The position numbers were made by a program, and so were the translations under genes. The notes beneath the pieces were generated by a model. It worked only from the letters and a program-made list of their open reading frames with translations. It did no database searches and was not told where the DNA came from. This document shows, piece after piece, positions 24,655 through 32,793 of a DNA stretch of 64,000 nt; position 1 is the stretch's first letter; the number at the start of each line of letters is the position of its first letter. This DNA is from Streptomyces sp. NBC_00654 (GTDB lineage Bacteria; Actinomycetota; Actinomycetes; Streptomycetales; Streptomycetaceae), in contig NZ_JAPEOB010000001.1 of NCBI RefSeq assembly GCF_026341775.1, positions 62,001 to 126,000 of the forward strand, written 5' to 3'.

Positions 24655-25874
24655 CGTTTCCCCCGCTTCATGCCGAGCCGCATCGTCGCGACGATCTCCC
24701 GCTGCACCTCGCTGACACCGCCCCCGAAGGTGTTGATCTGTGCCGCCCGGTTCATCCGCTCCAGTTCACCGTCACCGGCCCCGGCCCCGGCCCCTTCGTC
24801 GGTACCGGCCCCGGCGTCGGCCCCGGCCCCGGCATCGGCACCGAAGGAGCCGAGGGATCCGCCCCGGATCAGCCCGGCCTCGCCCAGGACCTCCTGGCAG
24901 ATCCGGTACACCTCGACGGCGCTCTCGGTCCCCGCGAACTTCACGCCGCTCGCCTCGCCCGGCGCCAGCGACCCCGCCCCCACCGACCCCACCAGGCGCC
25001 AGTTGAGCAGGCGTGTCGCCGCCAGCCGGGCATACGCCTCGGCCAGCCGGGACCGCACCCACGGCTCGTCGATCCGGCGCCGCCCGGTCACGGGGTCGGG
25101 GGTGCGGGCGTGCGCGAGCGCCGCCCCGTAGAAGTCCTCGGCCTGCATCCCGATCGCGGCGAGCGCCACCCGCTCGTGGTTCAGCTGGTTGGTGATGAGG
25201 CCCCAGCCGGCGTTCTCGGCGCCGACGAGGTGGGTGGCGGGCACCCGGATGCCGTCGTAGTACGTGGCCGTCGTGGTCAGCCCGCCCACCGTCTCGATGG
25301 GCGTCCAGGAGAAGCCCGGGGCGTCCGTCGGCACCAGGACGATCGAGATGCCCTTGTGCTTGGGCGCCGCCGGATCCGTACGGCAGGCGAGCCAGATCCA
25401 GTCGGCGTGCTGGGCGTTGCTGGTGAAGATCTTCTGGCCGTCGATCACCCAGTCGTCCCCGTCCCGGACGGCTCTCGTCCGCAGGGACGCCAGATCCGTA
25501 CCGGCCTCCGGCTCGCTGTAGCCGATCGCGAAGACGAGGTCTCCGCTGAGGATCCGGGGCAGGAAGTACGCCTTCTGCTCGTCGGTCCCGTACTTCATCA
25601 AGGTCGGCCCGACGGTGTTGAGCGTGACCATGGAGACGGGGGCGCCCGCCCGGTAGGCCTCGTCGAAGAAGACGAACTGCTCGTCGGGGCCTCGGCCCTG
25701 TCCGCCGTACTCGACGGGCCAGCCCAGCCCGAGCATGCCGTCGGCGCCGATCCGGCGCAGCAGGCCGCGCTGCTCGGCGCCTTCCCCGGGCCTTCGGCCG
25801 GGCATCACATCACGGAAGTACGTGCGGAGTTCGGCGCGCAGCCGCTGCTGGCGCTCCGTCGGGGCGAGGTGCAC
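24651..25874 (-). CDS. Acyl-CoA dehydrogenase subunit (FadE29-like)
   Basis: 407 residues from the GTG at 25874, 8 bases after GGGAGG; a TTG at 25913 is the only longer alternative and would place the start next to the operator. Typical motifs: GWPVEYGGQG, FAIGYSEPEAGTDLASLRT (FAD/substrate loop) and QINTFGGGVSEVQREIV at the C-terminus. An Ala/Gly/Asp repeat insert (about 345-375) interrupts the C-terminal helical domain. First gene of the five-gene unit; with the product of 22392-23567 it likely forms a heteromeric dehydrogenase acting on a branched-chain acyl-CoA. Confidence 0.83.
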   Translation of the reverse strand: MHLAPTERQQRLRAELRTYFRDVMPGRRPGEGAEQRGLLRRIGADGMLGLGWPVEYGGQGRGPDEQFVFFDEAYRAGAPVSMVTLNTVGPTLMKYGTDEQKAYFLPRILSGDLVFAIGYSEPEAGTDLASLRTRAVRDGDDWVIDGQKIFTSNAQHADWIWLACRTDPAAPKHKGISIVLVPTDAPGFSWTPIETVGGLTTTATYYDGIRVPATHLVGAENAGWGLITNQLNHERVALAAIGMQAEDFYGAALAHARTPDPVTGRRRIDEPWVRSRLAEAYARLAATRLLNWRLVGSVGAGSLAPGEASGVKFAGTESAVEVYRICQEVLGEAGLIRGGSLGSFGADAGAGADAGAGTDEGAGAGAGDGELERMNRAAQINTFGGGVSEVQREIVATMRLGMKRGKR

Positions 25875-25920
25875 GGCGGCGGCCTCCCGGGCGTACGGCT
25901 CAGGGCGGATCAAGGGACCT

Positions 25921-25960
25921 GACAGGATTCTGACTGTCCGTCAGATTCAGGTGTCCTGTC
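25921..25960 (-). promoter_or_regulatory. Nested inverted repeats upstream of the side-chain operon
   Basis: An inner palindrome TCTGAC-tgtcc-GTCAGA (25929-25945) lies within an outer inverted repeat GACAGGA (25921-25927)/TCCTGTC (25954-25960), 47 bp before the operon start. The shape suits a TetR-type repressor that senses a CoA thioester. No regulator gene is adjacent. Confidence 0.6.
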
Positions 25961-26079
25961 AACCCCGACACCACAACGCCCGCACCCGCGCCCACCTCCG
26001 TCGCGCACCCCACCCCACGCCTCGCGCCCCCCGAAGCGCCGCATCACCACCCTCGCGCCACCCACCCCCCTTCCCTTCT

Positions 26080-26095
26080 TCGAACGCTTGTACGA
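26080..26095 (+). promoter_or_regulatory. LexA (SOS) box-like site
   Basis: TCGAACGCTTGTACGA differs from the actinobacterial SOS box TCGAAC-N4-GTTCGA at one base. It ends 10 bases before the ATG of the primase-polymerase gene. Confidence 0.55.
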
Positions 26096-26105
26096 AAATG
26101 AAGGC

Positions 26106-26990
26106 ATGGCCACCATCGACCGGCAGACCGCCACCCTGGCCCTGGCCCACGCCCTCTCCGCCGCCGGGCGCGGGCTCCCCGTCTTCCCCCTGTCCGCCAC
26201 CAAGCTCCCCGCGCTGCGCTCCCCCCACCGCGGCGAGACCCCGCCGGTCCTCTGCCGCGGCGCCTGCGGCCTCCCGGGCCACGGCGTCCACGACGCCACC
26301 ACCGACCCCGCCGCCGTCCGCGCCCTCTTCGCCGCCGCTCCCCGCGCCACCGGCTACGGCATCGCCTGCGGACGCGCCCCGCACCGCCTCATCGGAGTCG
26401 ATCTCGACATCGACACCACCGGCGGCAACGACTCCCTGGCCGCACTCCACCAGCTGGCCTTCCAGCACCTGTTCACGGTCCCGCCGACCGTCACGGTGCT
26501 CACCCCGAGCGGCGGCCGCCACCTCTGGCTGACCGGGCCTCCCGACGTCTCCGTGCCGAACTCGGCCGGACGCCTCGCCCCGGGCATCGACATCCGCGGG
26601 GCCGGCGGGTATCTGGTCGGCCCCGGGTCGGTCACCACCCACGGCATGTACCGGCTCGCCCCCGGCGCGGCGGCGCTCGCCCCCGCCCCCTGCCCCCGAG
26701 CCCTCCTGCGCCTGCTCACGCCCCCCTCACGCCCCCGCCGCACCACCGGCCACGCCTCGCGCAGCCGGCAGGGTCAGGGCCTCATCCAGTTCGTGCTCGC
26801 GGCGCACGAGGGACAGCGCAACACCCGGCTCTTCTGGGCGGCCTGCCGGGCGTACGAACACGGCTTCGGCGACGAACTCGCGGACGCCCTCACCGACGCG
26901 GCCGTCCGCACCGGTCTCACCGCACACGAGGCCCGAGCCGCCATCGCCTCCGCCGCCCGCCTCACCGCGGGCCGCCCCGAACACGCCTGA
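26106..26990 (+). CDS. Bifunctional DNA primase/polymerase (prim-pol) domain protein
   Basis: 294 residues; ATG at 26106 (a TTG at 26088 lies inside the SOS-like box). N-terminal prim-pol features: GRGLPVFPLSATKLP, cysteines in CRGACGLPGHGVHDATTDP, the metal motif IGVDLDID (about 98-105), and a His in GGRHLWL followed by PGIDIRGAGGYLVGPGS. The C-terminal 90 residues are helical and resemble the tail of RepA-like primases without the helicase. Role: priming or repair synthesis; the upstream LexA-like box suggests DNA-damage induction. A second prim-pol-like gene is at 52616. Confidence 0.83.
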   Translation: MATIDRQTATLALAHALSAAGRGLPVFPLSATKLPALRSPHRGETPPVLCRGACGLPGHGVHDATTDPAAVRALFAAAPRATGYGIACGRAPHRLIGVDLDIDTTGGNDSLAALHQLAFQHLFTVPPTVTVLTPSGGRHLWLTGPPDVSVPNSAGRLAPGIDIRGAGGYLVGPGSVTTHGMYRLAPGAAALAPAPCPRALLRLLTPPSRPRRTTGHASRSRQGQGLIQFVLAAHEGQRNTRLFWAACRAYEHGFGDELADALTDAAVRTGLTAHEARAAIASAARLTAGRPEHA

Positions 26991-27075
26991 CAGCAGGGCC
27001 CATCCGGGCTCATCGAGCAACCGGCGGAGGCCGAGCGGACACCCGGCTGTCGGCTCCCGGTGATAGAACGCACGT

Positions 27076-27489
27076 ATGACGTACAGGTTCACAGCACGGA
27101 TCGCTTGCGGACTCGACGATCCGGACGCCGACGATTGTGTGATGGCGGGCGTGGCCGAGTCGGACGACGAGGAGGGGTTCTCCCTCCTGTTCATGTGCGA
27201 CTTCGAGGAGCCCGATTCCCAGGAAGTGGCGCTCGGGATGGACACGCACTGCCTCGTCACGCCGGACCAGGGCACCGCGTACGGCTGCGTACGCGAAGTG
27301 GAGTTGAGCGGTGAGGTGCTGCGGGTGACCCTGGACCCCGCGTCCTTGGACGCGCTCGGCCTGAGCGACCCCGTCGTCGAGGCGGTGCTCCACGCACCAC
27401 CGGCGGACGTGGCCCGCCTGCGCGAGGTGCTGCCACGCGTCCTCGCCTTCGGGCGCCCGGACGCCCGCCCGGCCCTGATCACGCGGTAG
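27076..27489 (+). CDS. Imm10-like immunity protein (orphan)
   Basis: 137 residues, acidic. MTYRFTARI at the start, GFSLLFMCDFEEP, LGMDTHCLVTPDQGTAYG and VLRVTLDPASLDALGL match my memory of the Imm10 family, which protects against polymorphic toxins. No toxin gene is adjacent. It is the last chromosomal gene before attL, so it could have come with an earlier insertion at this tRNA, or be an ordinary orphan immunity gene. Confidence 0.6.
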   Translation: MTYRFTARIACGLDDPDADDCVMAGVAESDDEEGFSLLFMCDFEEPDSQEVALGMDTHCLVTPDQGTAYGCVREVELSGEVLRVTLDPASLDALGLSDPVVEAVLHAPPADVARLREVLPRVLAFGRPDARPALITR

Positions 27490-27510
27490 CCGAACCGGCG
27501 GCCGGCACGC

Positions 27511-27557
27511 ATGAGTACGGCCCCTGACCGTTTCGACCGGTCAGGGGCCGTACTCAT
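27511..27557. terminator. Perfect 20-bp hairpin beside attL
   Basis: Bases 27511-27530 pair perfectly with 27538-27557 around a 7-base loop. It is the original terminator of tRNA-Ser(TGA), now separated from the gene by the insertion, and also follows the Imm10-like gene. Confidence 0.9.
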
Positions 27558-27558
27558 G

Positions 27559-27617
27559 GCGGTGGGTGTGGGATTTGAACCCACGGTCACATCGCTGCGA
27601 CGACGGTTTTCAAGACC
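27559..27617. repeat. attL: displaced 3' half of tRNA-Ser(TGA)
   Basis: 59 bases identical to 46904-46962. On the minus strand this is the tRNA from the anticodon loop (with TGA) through the long variable arm and T-arm to the acceptor end. The 5' half is missing, so it is not a working tRNA. Confidence 0.95.
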
Positions 27618-28215
27618 TCTTGCCGATCACGGGCGGTGGGGACTCCGCTGCAGTTCAGATGAGCATCGAAGTGCCAGTGGAGCCGTTGTCATCGCCGTCG
27701 TGCCCCTTACGTGCCCCATCGGCAGTGTTGCGGCCATCGTCATGCTCCTCACTGACCGACCGCTGGTCCGCCTTCAGGCCAGGCGCACACACAGACCGGA
27801 TCGAGATGCAGTTAGTTTGGGCCCATGCAGTCGGCCGCTCAGGCGGCCAGGCAAGAGCCGCAGAAACCTGCCAGGTTGGGGCCGCGAGGGCCAGCGGGCC
27901 GGCAGCGACTTCGCCAGTTGCCCCCGAGCTGGGCGGGTTTGAGACGTGGCAGGACATCGTCCGGGTGGACGACGAAGCTGCCACGACACCCGGCGGATAC
28001 TGAGCTCATTCCAACCTGGCATTTGTGCCGGCCAGCGACCCGCTAACGACTGAACACGCCACCACACAGTGAGGCCATGATCAGCGGTGCCGAAGGTCAG
28101 ACCGAAAAGAATCACTACCGCGACAAAATTCACCTGCAGACCATGGATGAAAACTCGCAGGCAAGGATTCAGCCGCGCGGAAATTTCCATTTATCACTCA
28201 CCGCAGAAAATTCGA
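27618..28215. other. Gene-free attL-proximal region with arm-like sites
   Basis: I see no convincing gene. GTGCCCC occurs at 27700-27706 and 27711-27717, 11 bp apart, matching the array near attR, so these are candidate arm-type sites for integrase or Xis. The remaining short open frames on both strands lack ribosome binding sites. Confidence 0.5.
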
Positions 28216-28866
28216 TCACACCCTCTCATCGAGATGCGCGGCAGCGACTCTAACAAAATCCCTGACCTTTACTCCAAGACACTCCCAGGCATCCTTCATG
28301 CCCGAATAAGCAGGAGGTTCCAGACTGATCCCCAATTCTTCATTTTCGCAAAATTCCCACGCCTGAATCCAGAAACCTCCCAGCGCTTCAGCGCTCACCG
28401 ATAGCTCGCGAGCCGCCTTACGCACATCCCCCGGCCCTTCCAGCTCTGCATGCAGAGCGGCATTTTTCAGTGGATCCAAACCCCTGACGGCAGGCATAAA
28501 CTGCCCATATGGCTCCCTTTCTTCGTTATCCAATTCCCAATCCCCTGGATTTGCATATCCACCCCATTCGATCTCCATAGCCATCTCCAACTTTTCCAAG
28601 GAATCGAGAGCCGTTGACGCGTCGCGTGAGAATTCCTGCGCTTTACCTAGCAGACTTCCGTAAACAGCCCGCCGGGCCGCGCGATGCGCCTGTTCCAGCA
28701 CCGCCATATGATTCCTGCGTGAGGTCTCTAGCGCCGCCTCCAACGCTTTCACCCCTGTCGCCTTTGCGGCACTTGAGGCTGCTTTCCATGCCCCAAATCC
28801 GCCAATCAAAGCGCCAACCAAACTGGCGGAGCCACCGACCAAAGCCGCAGCCATTTCTCCACTCAT
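28216..28866 (-). CDS. Unknown protein with N-terminal membrane anchor, AT-richer cargo
   Basis: 216 residues from the ATG at 28866 (a second ATG four codons in). Residues about 6-28 (ALVGGSASLVGALIGGFGAW) form one Gly-rich membrane helix; the rest is Ala/Glu-rich, mostly helical and cytoplasmic, with a possible coiled coil at 40-95. Codon use is plainly less GC-biased than in the backbone, which suggests recent acquisition. It lies alone between int and attL, a usual site of cargo. I do not recognise it; a membrane-anchored defence or exclusion protein is one possibility without direct evidence. Confidence 0.65.
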   Translation of the reverse strand: MSGEMAAALVGGSASLVGALIGGFGAWKAASSAAKATGVKALEAALETSRRNHMAVLEQAHRAARRAVYGSLLGKAQEFSRDASTALDSLEKLEMAMEIEWGGYANPGDWELDNEEREPYGQFMPAVRGLDPLKNAALHAELEGPGDVRKAARELSVSAEALGGFWIQAWEFCENEELGISLEPPAYSGMKDAWECLGVKVRDFVRVAAAHLDERV

Positions 28867-28968
28867 GCAGCGATTATTTCAACCCCGCAGGAGAGGGGGC
28901 GACAGATTGCCAAATCTTTGCTAAAGTTGACTTGTTTGCGACGCTCCGGGCGCCCACTCATATGCAGG

Positions 28969-29316
28969 ATGAGTGATAGTGCGGCTCCCATGCTCTTGCT
29001 CTGCGTCATATCATTGGCTGCTGGCGCCGCCCTCATCACGACTACGCGATCAGCAGCCGAGATTGCGGAGATCTTCAAGGGCGCGAAACGCTTCCAACCG
29101 AGAGCCGGCGAGATTCATCAGCGACGCCAATGGCGCACCTCATGGCTTCGGATCCACGAAGGAATGTCCGCGGGGAACGGTGGAAGCCCGACTGGTCTTC
29201 TTGTCCCGACCGTGATCAAAATCGTCAACCGGCGGATCGGCCAGCATCCCCACCAGCTCACCGGCGAGCACGGTCCCGCACTTGGCACAGCAGAAAACGG
29301 TCACACATCTGGTTAA
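28969..29316 (+). CDS. Possible small membrane protein
   Basis: 115 residues if the ATG at 28969 is used. One strong hydrophobic helix (MLLLCVISLAAGAALITT, about residues 8-25) follows a short N-terminus, then a charged tail. The ribosome binding site is weak and the 3' part overlaps a zinc-ribbon-like frame on the other strand. It diverges from the membrane-anchored cargo gene 102 bases away. The N-terminal helix is the only feature that argues for a real gene. Confidence 0.35.
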   Translation: MSDSAAPMLLLCVISLAAGAALITTTRSAAEIAEIFKGAKRFQPRAGEIHQRRQWRTSWLRIHEGMSAGNGGSPTGLLVPTVIKIVNRRIGQHPHQLTGEHGPALGTAENGHTSG

Positions 29317-29352
29317 ACCGCGAGTCAGGCCGAGACGTCCGAGAGCGGGCAA
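29140..29352 (-). CDS. Zinc-ribbon-like short protein, possibly truncated
   Basis: Up to 70 residues; the likely start is a GTG near 29304. VTVFCCAKCGTVL and the later TVPRGHSFVDPKP end recall a Streptomyces family of small CxxC proteins that are normally longer at both ends, so this may be a fragment. Only one CxxC pair remains visible. It follows int-proximal DNA and is probably cargo or a relic. Confidence 0.4.
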   Translation of the reverse strand: MPALGRLGLTRGLTRCVTVFCCAKCGTVLAGELVGMLADPPVDDFDHGRDKKTSRASTVPRGHSFVDPKP

Positions 29353-29360
29353 GAGGGCAA

Positions 29361-29386
29361 CCCCCGACCAGGTGCATGGTCAGGGG
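29361..29386 (-). terminator. Hairpin after int
   Basis: GACCA/TGGTC extended by C-rich and G-rich arms (29361-29370 with 29377-29386, loop GGTGCA) stands 25 bp past the integrase stop. Its arms nearly equal those of the terminator next to attR (46864-46896). Confidence 0.65.
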
Positions 29387-29410
29387 CCGTTCAGCTGGGT
29401 GCCACAACAG

Positions 29411-30553
29411 TCAGTCCTCAGCGGCGTCTCTAGAGCCGCCTTCAGTATCCACCTCCGTGAGCCAGGTATCCGCTGCTTCCGCCACTTGGTCGTCGCGTCC
29501 GGCAACCGGCCGGGCGTAGTGCCGAGTCGTCACGCTGGCGTTCGAGTGCCCGAGCCGGTGCGCGGCGGTCATCACCCCGTACCGGTCGGCGACCCACGTC
29601 CCGTGCGAGGCACGCAGGTCGTGCGGCGTGACGTCAGTGAGCCCGGCCGCCGTCACAGCGGGATCGAAGTACGCCTTGCGCCACTGGTTGTAGCGCAGCG
29701 GCTTGCCGCCGGGTGTGATGAAGAGGAGAGCGTCCTCCCCACCCGACAGCGTCTCCAGGTGCTGGCCGATCCGCGTCGCGAGTGACGGCCCGATCCGCAG
29801 GACCCGTTTCTGATGGGACTTGGGGGTGTCGAAGACGAGGGTGCCGTTCGCTTCGGCGAGGTTCTCATCGACCAGGACCAAGCCGCCGGACACATCAATG
29901 TCCGCCCGCCGCAGCGCGAACGCCTCACCAACCCTCAGACCCGCGTAGGCGAGCAAGGAGATCAGCAGGTCATGCGGTTTCGTCGCGCTCCGCACAATCC
30001 GTGAGGCTTCCAGCGGGGTGAGGATGTGCGGTTCGGTCTGCGGCATTCGAGGCAGCTTCACACCCCTGCACGGGGTCTGCCCGATCATCTCGTTGTCGAC
30101 GGCCGCCCGCATGATCTGCGAGAGCACCCGGTAGGCCTGCCTGATCCGCGATGCGCTGAGACCACGGGTCTTCATCGCCCCGACCCATTCGACGATGGTG
30201 ATCGGCCGGAGGCTGGAAAGCTCACGATCACCGAGCGCCGGAACGATCAGCGAGTTGATCAGGGATCGGTACGACGCCTGTGTCTTGTGCTTGAGCTGCG
30301 GGGAGACCGCGGTAAGCCATCGTGCCGACCAATCGCGGACGGTGGTCCGTCCCTCGGCGGGGTCGAGCCAGCGGCCCTCCTCCATCTCGATTCGCTTCCG
30401 TGCCAGCCAGCGATCGGCGTCCGTCGTTGTGGCGAACGTCTGATCAGCTGCACGCAGCACGCCGTCAGGCCCCGGATACCGAGCCTGGAACCGGCCGGAC
30501 GGCAGCTTCCGGATCCGGCCGAAGGCGCGGCGGGCCTTACGCTTGGCGGCCAT
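29411..30553 (-). CDS. int: Tyrosine recombinase integrase of the AICE
   Basis: 380 residues. N-terminal arm/core-binding part with a SAM-like helical domain (about 70-165), then the catalytic domain with Arg207 (AGLRVGE), Lys245 (TPKSHQKR), His311 and Arg314 (HDLR), His336 (LGHSN) and the nucleophile Tyr346 (RHYARPV). All catalytic residues are present. Its ATG overlaps the xis stop by one base (TGATG). Expected to recombine the 59-bp att cores in tRNA-Ser(TGA), with Xis needed for excision. Confidence 0.95.
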   Translation of the reverse strand: MAAKRKARRAFGRIRKLPSGRFQARYPGPDGVLRAADQTFATTTDADRWLARKRIEMEEGRWLDPAEGRTTVRDWSARWLTAVSPQLKHKTQASYRSLINSLIVPALGDRELSSLRPITIVEWVGAMKTRGLSASRIRQAYRVLSQIMRAAVDNEMIGQTPCRGVKLPRMPQTEPHILTPLEASRIVRSATKPHDLLISLLAYAGLRVGEAFALRRADIDVSGGLVLVDENLAEANGTLVFDTPKSHQKRVLRIGPSLATRIGQHLETLSGGEDALLFITPGGKPLRYNQWRKAYFDPAVTAAGLTDVTPHDLRASHGTWVADRYGVMTAAHRLGHSNASVTTRHYARPVAGRDDQVAEAADTWLTEVDTEGGSRDAAED

Positions 30554-30783
30554 CAGGCAGCCCTCCGGTACGAGTACGCCGAGGTGGGCCGTAGGACAAT
30601 CGGCGCCACCGTGTGGGCACTGACGTACTCCTCCACGGCGCTCTCGGGGATGCGGACGTGTCGGCCGACCTTGACGAACGTGATGCGGCGTTCCTCGATG
30701 AGCCGGCGAGGGAAGCGGAGACCGGTGCCGAGGCGTTCGGCGACCTGATTCACGGTAAGCAGTCGGTCCGCCACGGTCACCAC
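30553..30783 (-). CDS. xis: Excisionase (helix-turn-helix)
   Basis: Up to 76 residues; GTG codons at 30783, 30780 and 30774 are possible starts, the second giving a GTGA overlap with the rep stop. LLTVNQVAERLGTGLRFPRRLIEERRI and FVKVGRHVRIPESAVEEYV form the winged helix-turn-helix of MerR/Xis-like excisionases. It directs Int to excision, and is placed between rep and int as in pSAM2. Confidence 0.88.
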   Translation of the reverse strand: MVTVADRLLTVNQVAERLGTGLRFPRRLIEERRITFVKVGRHVRIPESAVEEYVSAHTVAPIVLRPTSAYSYRRAA

Positions 30784-32192
30784 TCCCCCTCGTCGGTAGT
30801 GCGCCCCTTCAGCACATCGCGGGCGGTCTCGCGGTTGGTCTGGAGGTCACGGGCGATGGTGGCGGCGAGAGCTCCTTCGCCGGGGGTGTGCCCGTGGCCG
30901 ACGTACTGCCAGTCCGCCAGGACGAGGACGGTGTCCGGTTCACGGTCGGCCAGACCGAGGACGGTCGCTTCCTGTGAAGCGCGATAGTCGGCGCGTTCCT
31001 GGCGGAGGGCACCGAGGGTGGTCGAGTAGGTGCGGGACTTGGACGAGAAGTGGCCGCGAAAGCCGAGCATGTGAGCCCAGGCCCAGAGGCGCCGGTCCGG
31101 ATAGAGGCTGTCGAGCTCACGGCATGCGGTGATGAGCCGCCGGGTGTGCTCGGGAACGCGGTGGCGGTCGAGTTCGGCGAGTTCCCCGATACGGCGGTCC
31201 AGGGTGCCGGTGTTCTCGGCGGCTTTGGTGGCGTACTTGGCCACGTACGAGGCGACTGCCTGCTCAGTGACATCTGAACCGTCGCCGAAGGCCTTGACCG
31301 GGCGAACGTCGAGCTGTCGGCCCCACCGAAAGGTCCGAGACGACTGTTCACCGGCAGCCGGGACGGAGACCGACGTGTACGAGTGCGCGGCTGCGGCGCG
31401 TATCGCGTCGGTGAGGAGATCGACCGTGGCCCAAGAGGGCGGCGGAGTACAAGGTCCCTCCGGGCCGTCGAGACGTACGACGGCATGGAAGTGGAGGGCT
31501 CCACGCTTCTGGAATTCGGCGACCTTGCCGAAGGAGACCCGGAGATGGTCACCCAGCTCACGGCGTGGGATTCCTGCGTGGATGGCGAGTTCGCGGCGGA
31601 GTCGAGTGGTGAAACGCTGCCAGAGTTCCCCGGCATGGTTGTTGAAGAGCGCCGCGCCCGCGTAGTCGTAGGTCTCCGGATCAAGGGCGGAGCCCAGGTC
31701 CCCGGAGTCCGAGCCATGCGCCGTACCGCACCGGCAGGTGCCCCGGTCGGGGCGGTTGTGGACAGGGCCGAACGAGGGTGCGGTGAGGGTGGCGAAGACG
31801 CGCGGGTGGTCGCGGACGGCGGCGGTGATGTCGCGGCGGTCGTCTCCGGCGAGGCCGGCACGGATCAGGTGGTAGGTGTCGCCCGCGTAGGTCCAGGCGC
31901 AGGAGGGGCAGCGGGAGGCACGGCGGTTGCCGCAGGCGAGGCGGAGACGCCCGCCCGGCTCGTACGCGGTCGAGTAGCGGTGCAGGGTCTCGCCGGTGGT
32001 CTTGTCCTTGTGGGTTACCCAGCCGCTCAGATGGACGGGGTCGGCACAGCCGCCGGTGCGCCGGATCTGGTCCTCCCAGCGGGCGTAGTCGGAGGCCGAG
32101 GCCACCCGGAGGACGTCCCCGAGGACGGTCGGGTCGAGCTGTGGTGCGGGCATGGACCGCTTCTGTTTCGAGGGTGAGGGCGGGTGGGCCAT
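30777..32192 (-). CDS. repSA: Replication initiator, RepSA-like
   Basis: 471 residues. Cysteine pairs (CGNRRASRCPSC, then CRCG) suggest a zinc domain; KRGALHFHAVVRLDG supplies the HUH metal motif, and YVAKYATKAAE carries candidate catalytic tyrosines. This is the actinomycete RepSA type used for rolling-circle replication of the excised element. The ATG at 32192 follows GGAAGGAA. Overlap with xis couples the two. A candidate origin region with long inverted repeats is at 37.5 kb. Confidence 0.88.
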   Translation of the reverse strand: MAHPPSPSKQKRSMPAPQLDPTVLGDVLRVASASDYARWEDQIRRTGGCADPVHLSGWVTHKDKTTGETLHRYSTAYEPGGRLRLACGNRRASRCPSCAWTYAGDTYHLIRAGLAGDDRRDITAAVRDHPRVFATLTAPSFGPVHNRPDRGTCRCGTAHGSDSGDLGSALDPETYDYAGAALFNNHAGELWQRFTTRLRRELAIHAGIPRRELGDHLRVSFGKVAEFQKRGALHFHAVVRLDGPEGPCTPPPSWATVDLLTDAIRAAAAHSYTSVSVPAAGEQSSRTFRWGRQLDVRPVKAFGDGSDVTEQAVASYVAKYATKAAENTGTLDRRIGELAELDRHRVPEHTRRLITACRELDSLYPDRRLWAWAHMLGFRGHFSSKSRTYSTTLGALRQERADYRASQEATVLGLADREPDTVLVLADWQYVGHGHTPGEGALAATIARDLQTNRETARDVLKGRTTDEGEW

Positions 32193-32283
32193 GCTGGGGG
32201 TTCCTTCCGGTTGCGAGATCGATCGGTGGGCACGGCTCCCGGGCGGCGGATGCTTGGCGGTATCGAGGCTGCCCGGGGGCCGG

Positions 32284-32598
32284 TCAGCGGCGTTTGGCGT
32301 CGGACGCGATCAGGGAGCGCAGGACGACCGTGCAGACGGCGACCGAGGCGCTGGTGACGGCGACCGCCAGGAGCAGCGAGACCAGGACGGTGCCGACGAC
32401 CAGGACGACGGCAGTACCGGCACCGACGAGCGCGACCGCGGTGCCGGGGGTGAGCTGTACGACCGGACGGGACGGCGCAGGGGCGGCGGCGGGTGCCGGG
32501 GCAGGCGTGCCCGGCGTGATGGTGGTCGGCTGGACGACGGCGGGCGGGGTGACCAGGCCCGAGGGCTGCGGCATGGTCGGGATCTTGGGCTGGAACAT
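32284..32598 (-). CDS. spdD: SpdD-like spread protein
   Basis: 104 residues. MFQPKIPTMPQPSGLVTPP is a conserved start in AICE SpdD proteins; a Pro/Ala stretch leads to a long hydrophobic segment (about 55-90, one or two membrane helices) and a short basic tail. Spd proteins help move plasmid DNA between compartments of the recipient mycelium, and are seen as large pocks. Embedded in the spread-gene series. Confidence 0.8.
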   Translation of the reverse strand: MFQPKIPTMPQPSGLVTPPAVVQPTTITPGTPAPAPAAAPAPSRPVVQLTPGTAVALVGAGTAVVLVVGTVLVSLLLAVAVTSASVAVCTVVLRSLIASDAKRR

Positions 32599-32625
32599 GG
32601 GTGGTTCTCCTCTCCCGGGCGCGGG

Positions 32626-32781
32626 TTACTTGACGGCGGTGTCGATGACGGAGGCGAAGAGGCTGTCGGCGAGGAAGTAGCCGCCGAGGAGGAGCACGCA
32701 GATCAGCCACACCGGCGGGCGGAAGAGCTTGATGCCGAGGTAGCCGACAACCAGCAGGGCGATCCAGAGGGGAACGTCCAT
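32626..32781 (-). CDS. 51-residue SpdA-like membrane protein
   Basis: Translation from the ATG at 32781 gives MDVPLWIALLVVGYLGIKLF, then an RPPVW turn and a second hydrophobic helix ending in LADSLFASVIDTAVK. Two membrane segments in 51 residues. It fills the gap between spdD and the next transfer gene, and similar mini-proteins are typical of AICE spread operons. Confidence 0.75.
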   Translation of the reverse strand: MDVPLWIALLVVGYLGIKLFRPPVWLICVLLLGGYFLADSLFASVIDTAVK

Positions 32782-32793
32782 GGACGCTGTCTC

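Noticed and set aside
27559..27617. Second functional tRNA-Ser gene
   Set aside because: The 5' half of the cloverleaf is missing; it is only the displaced 3' half.
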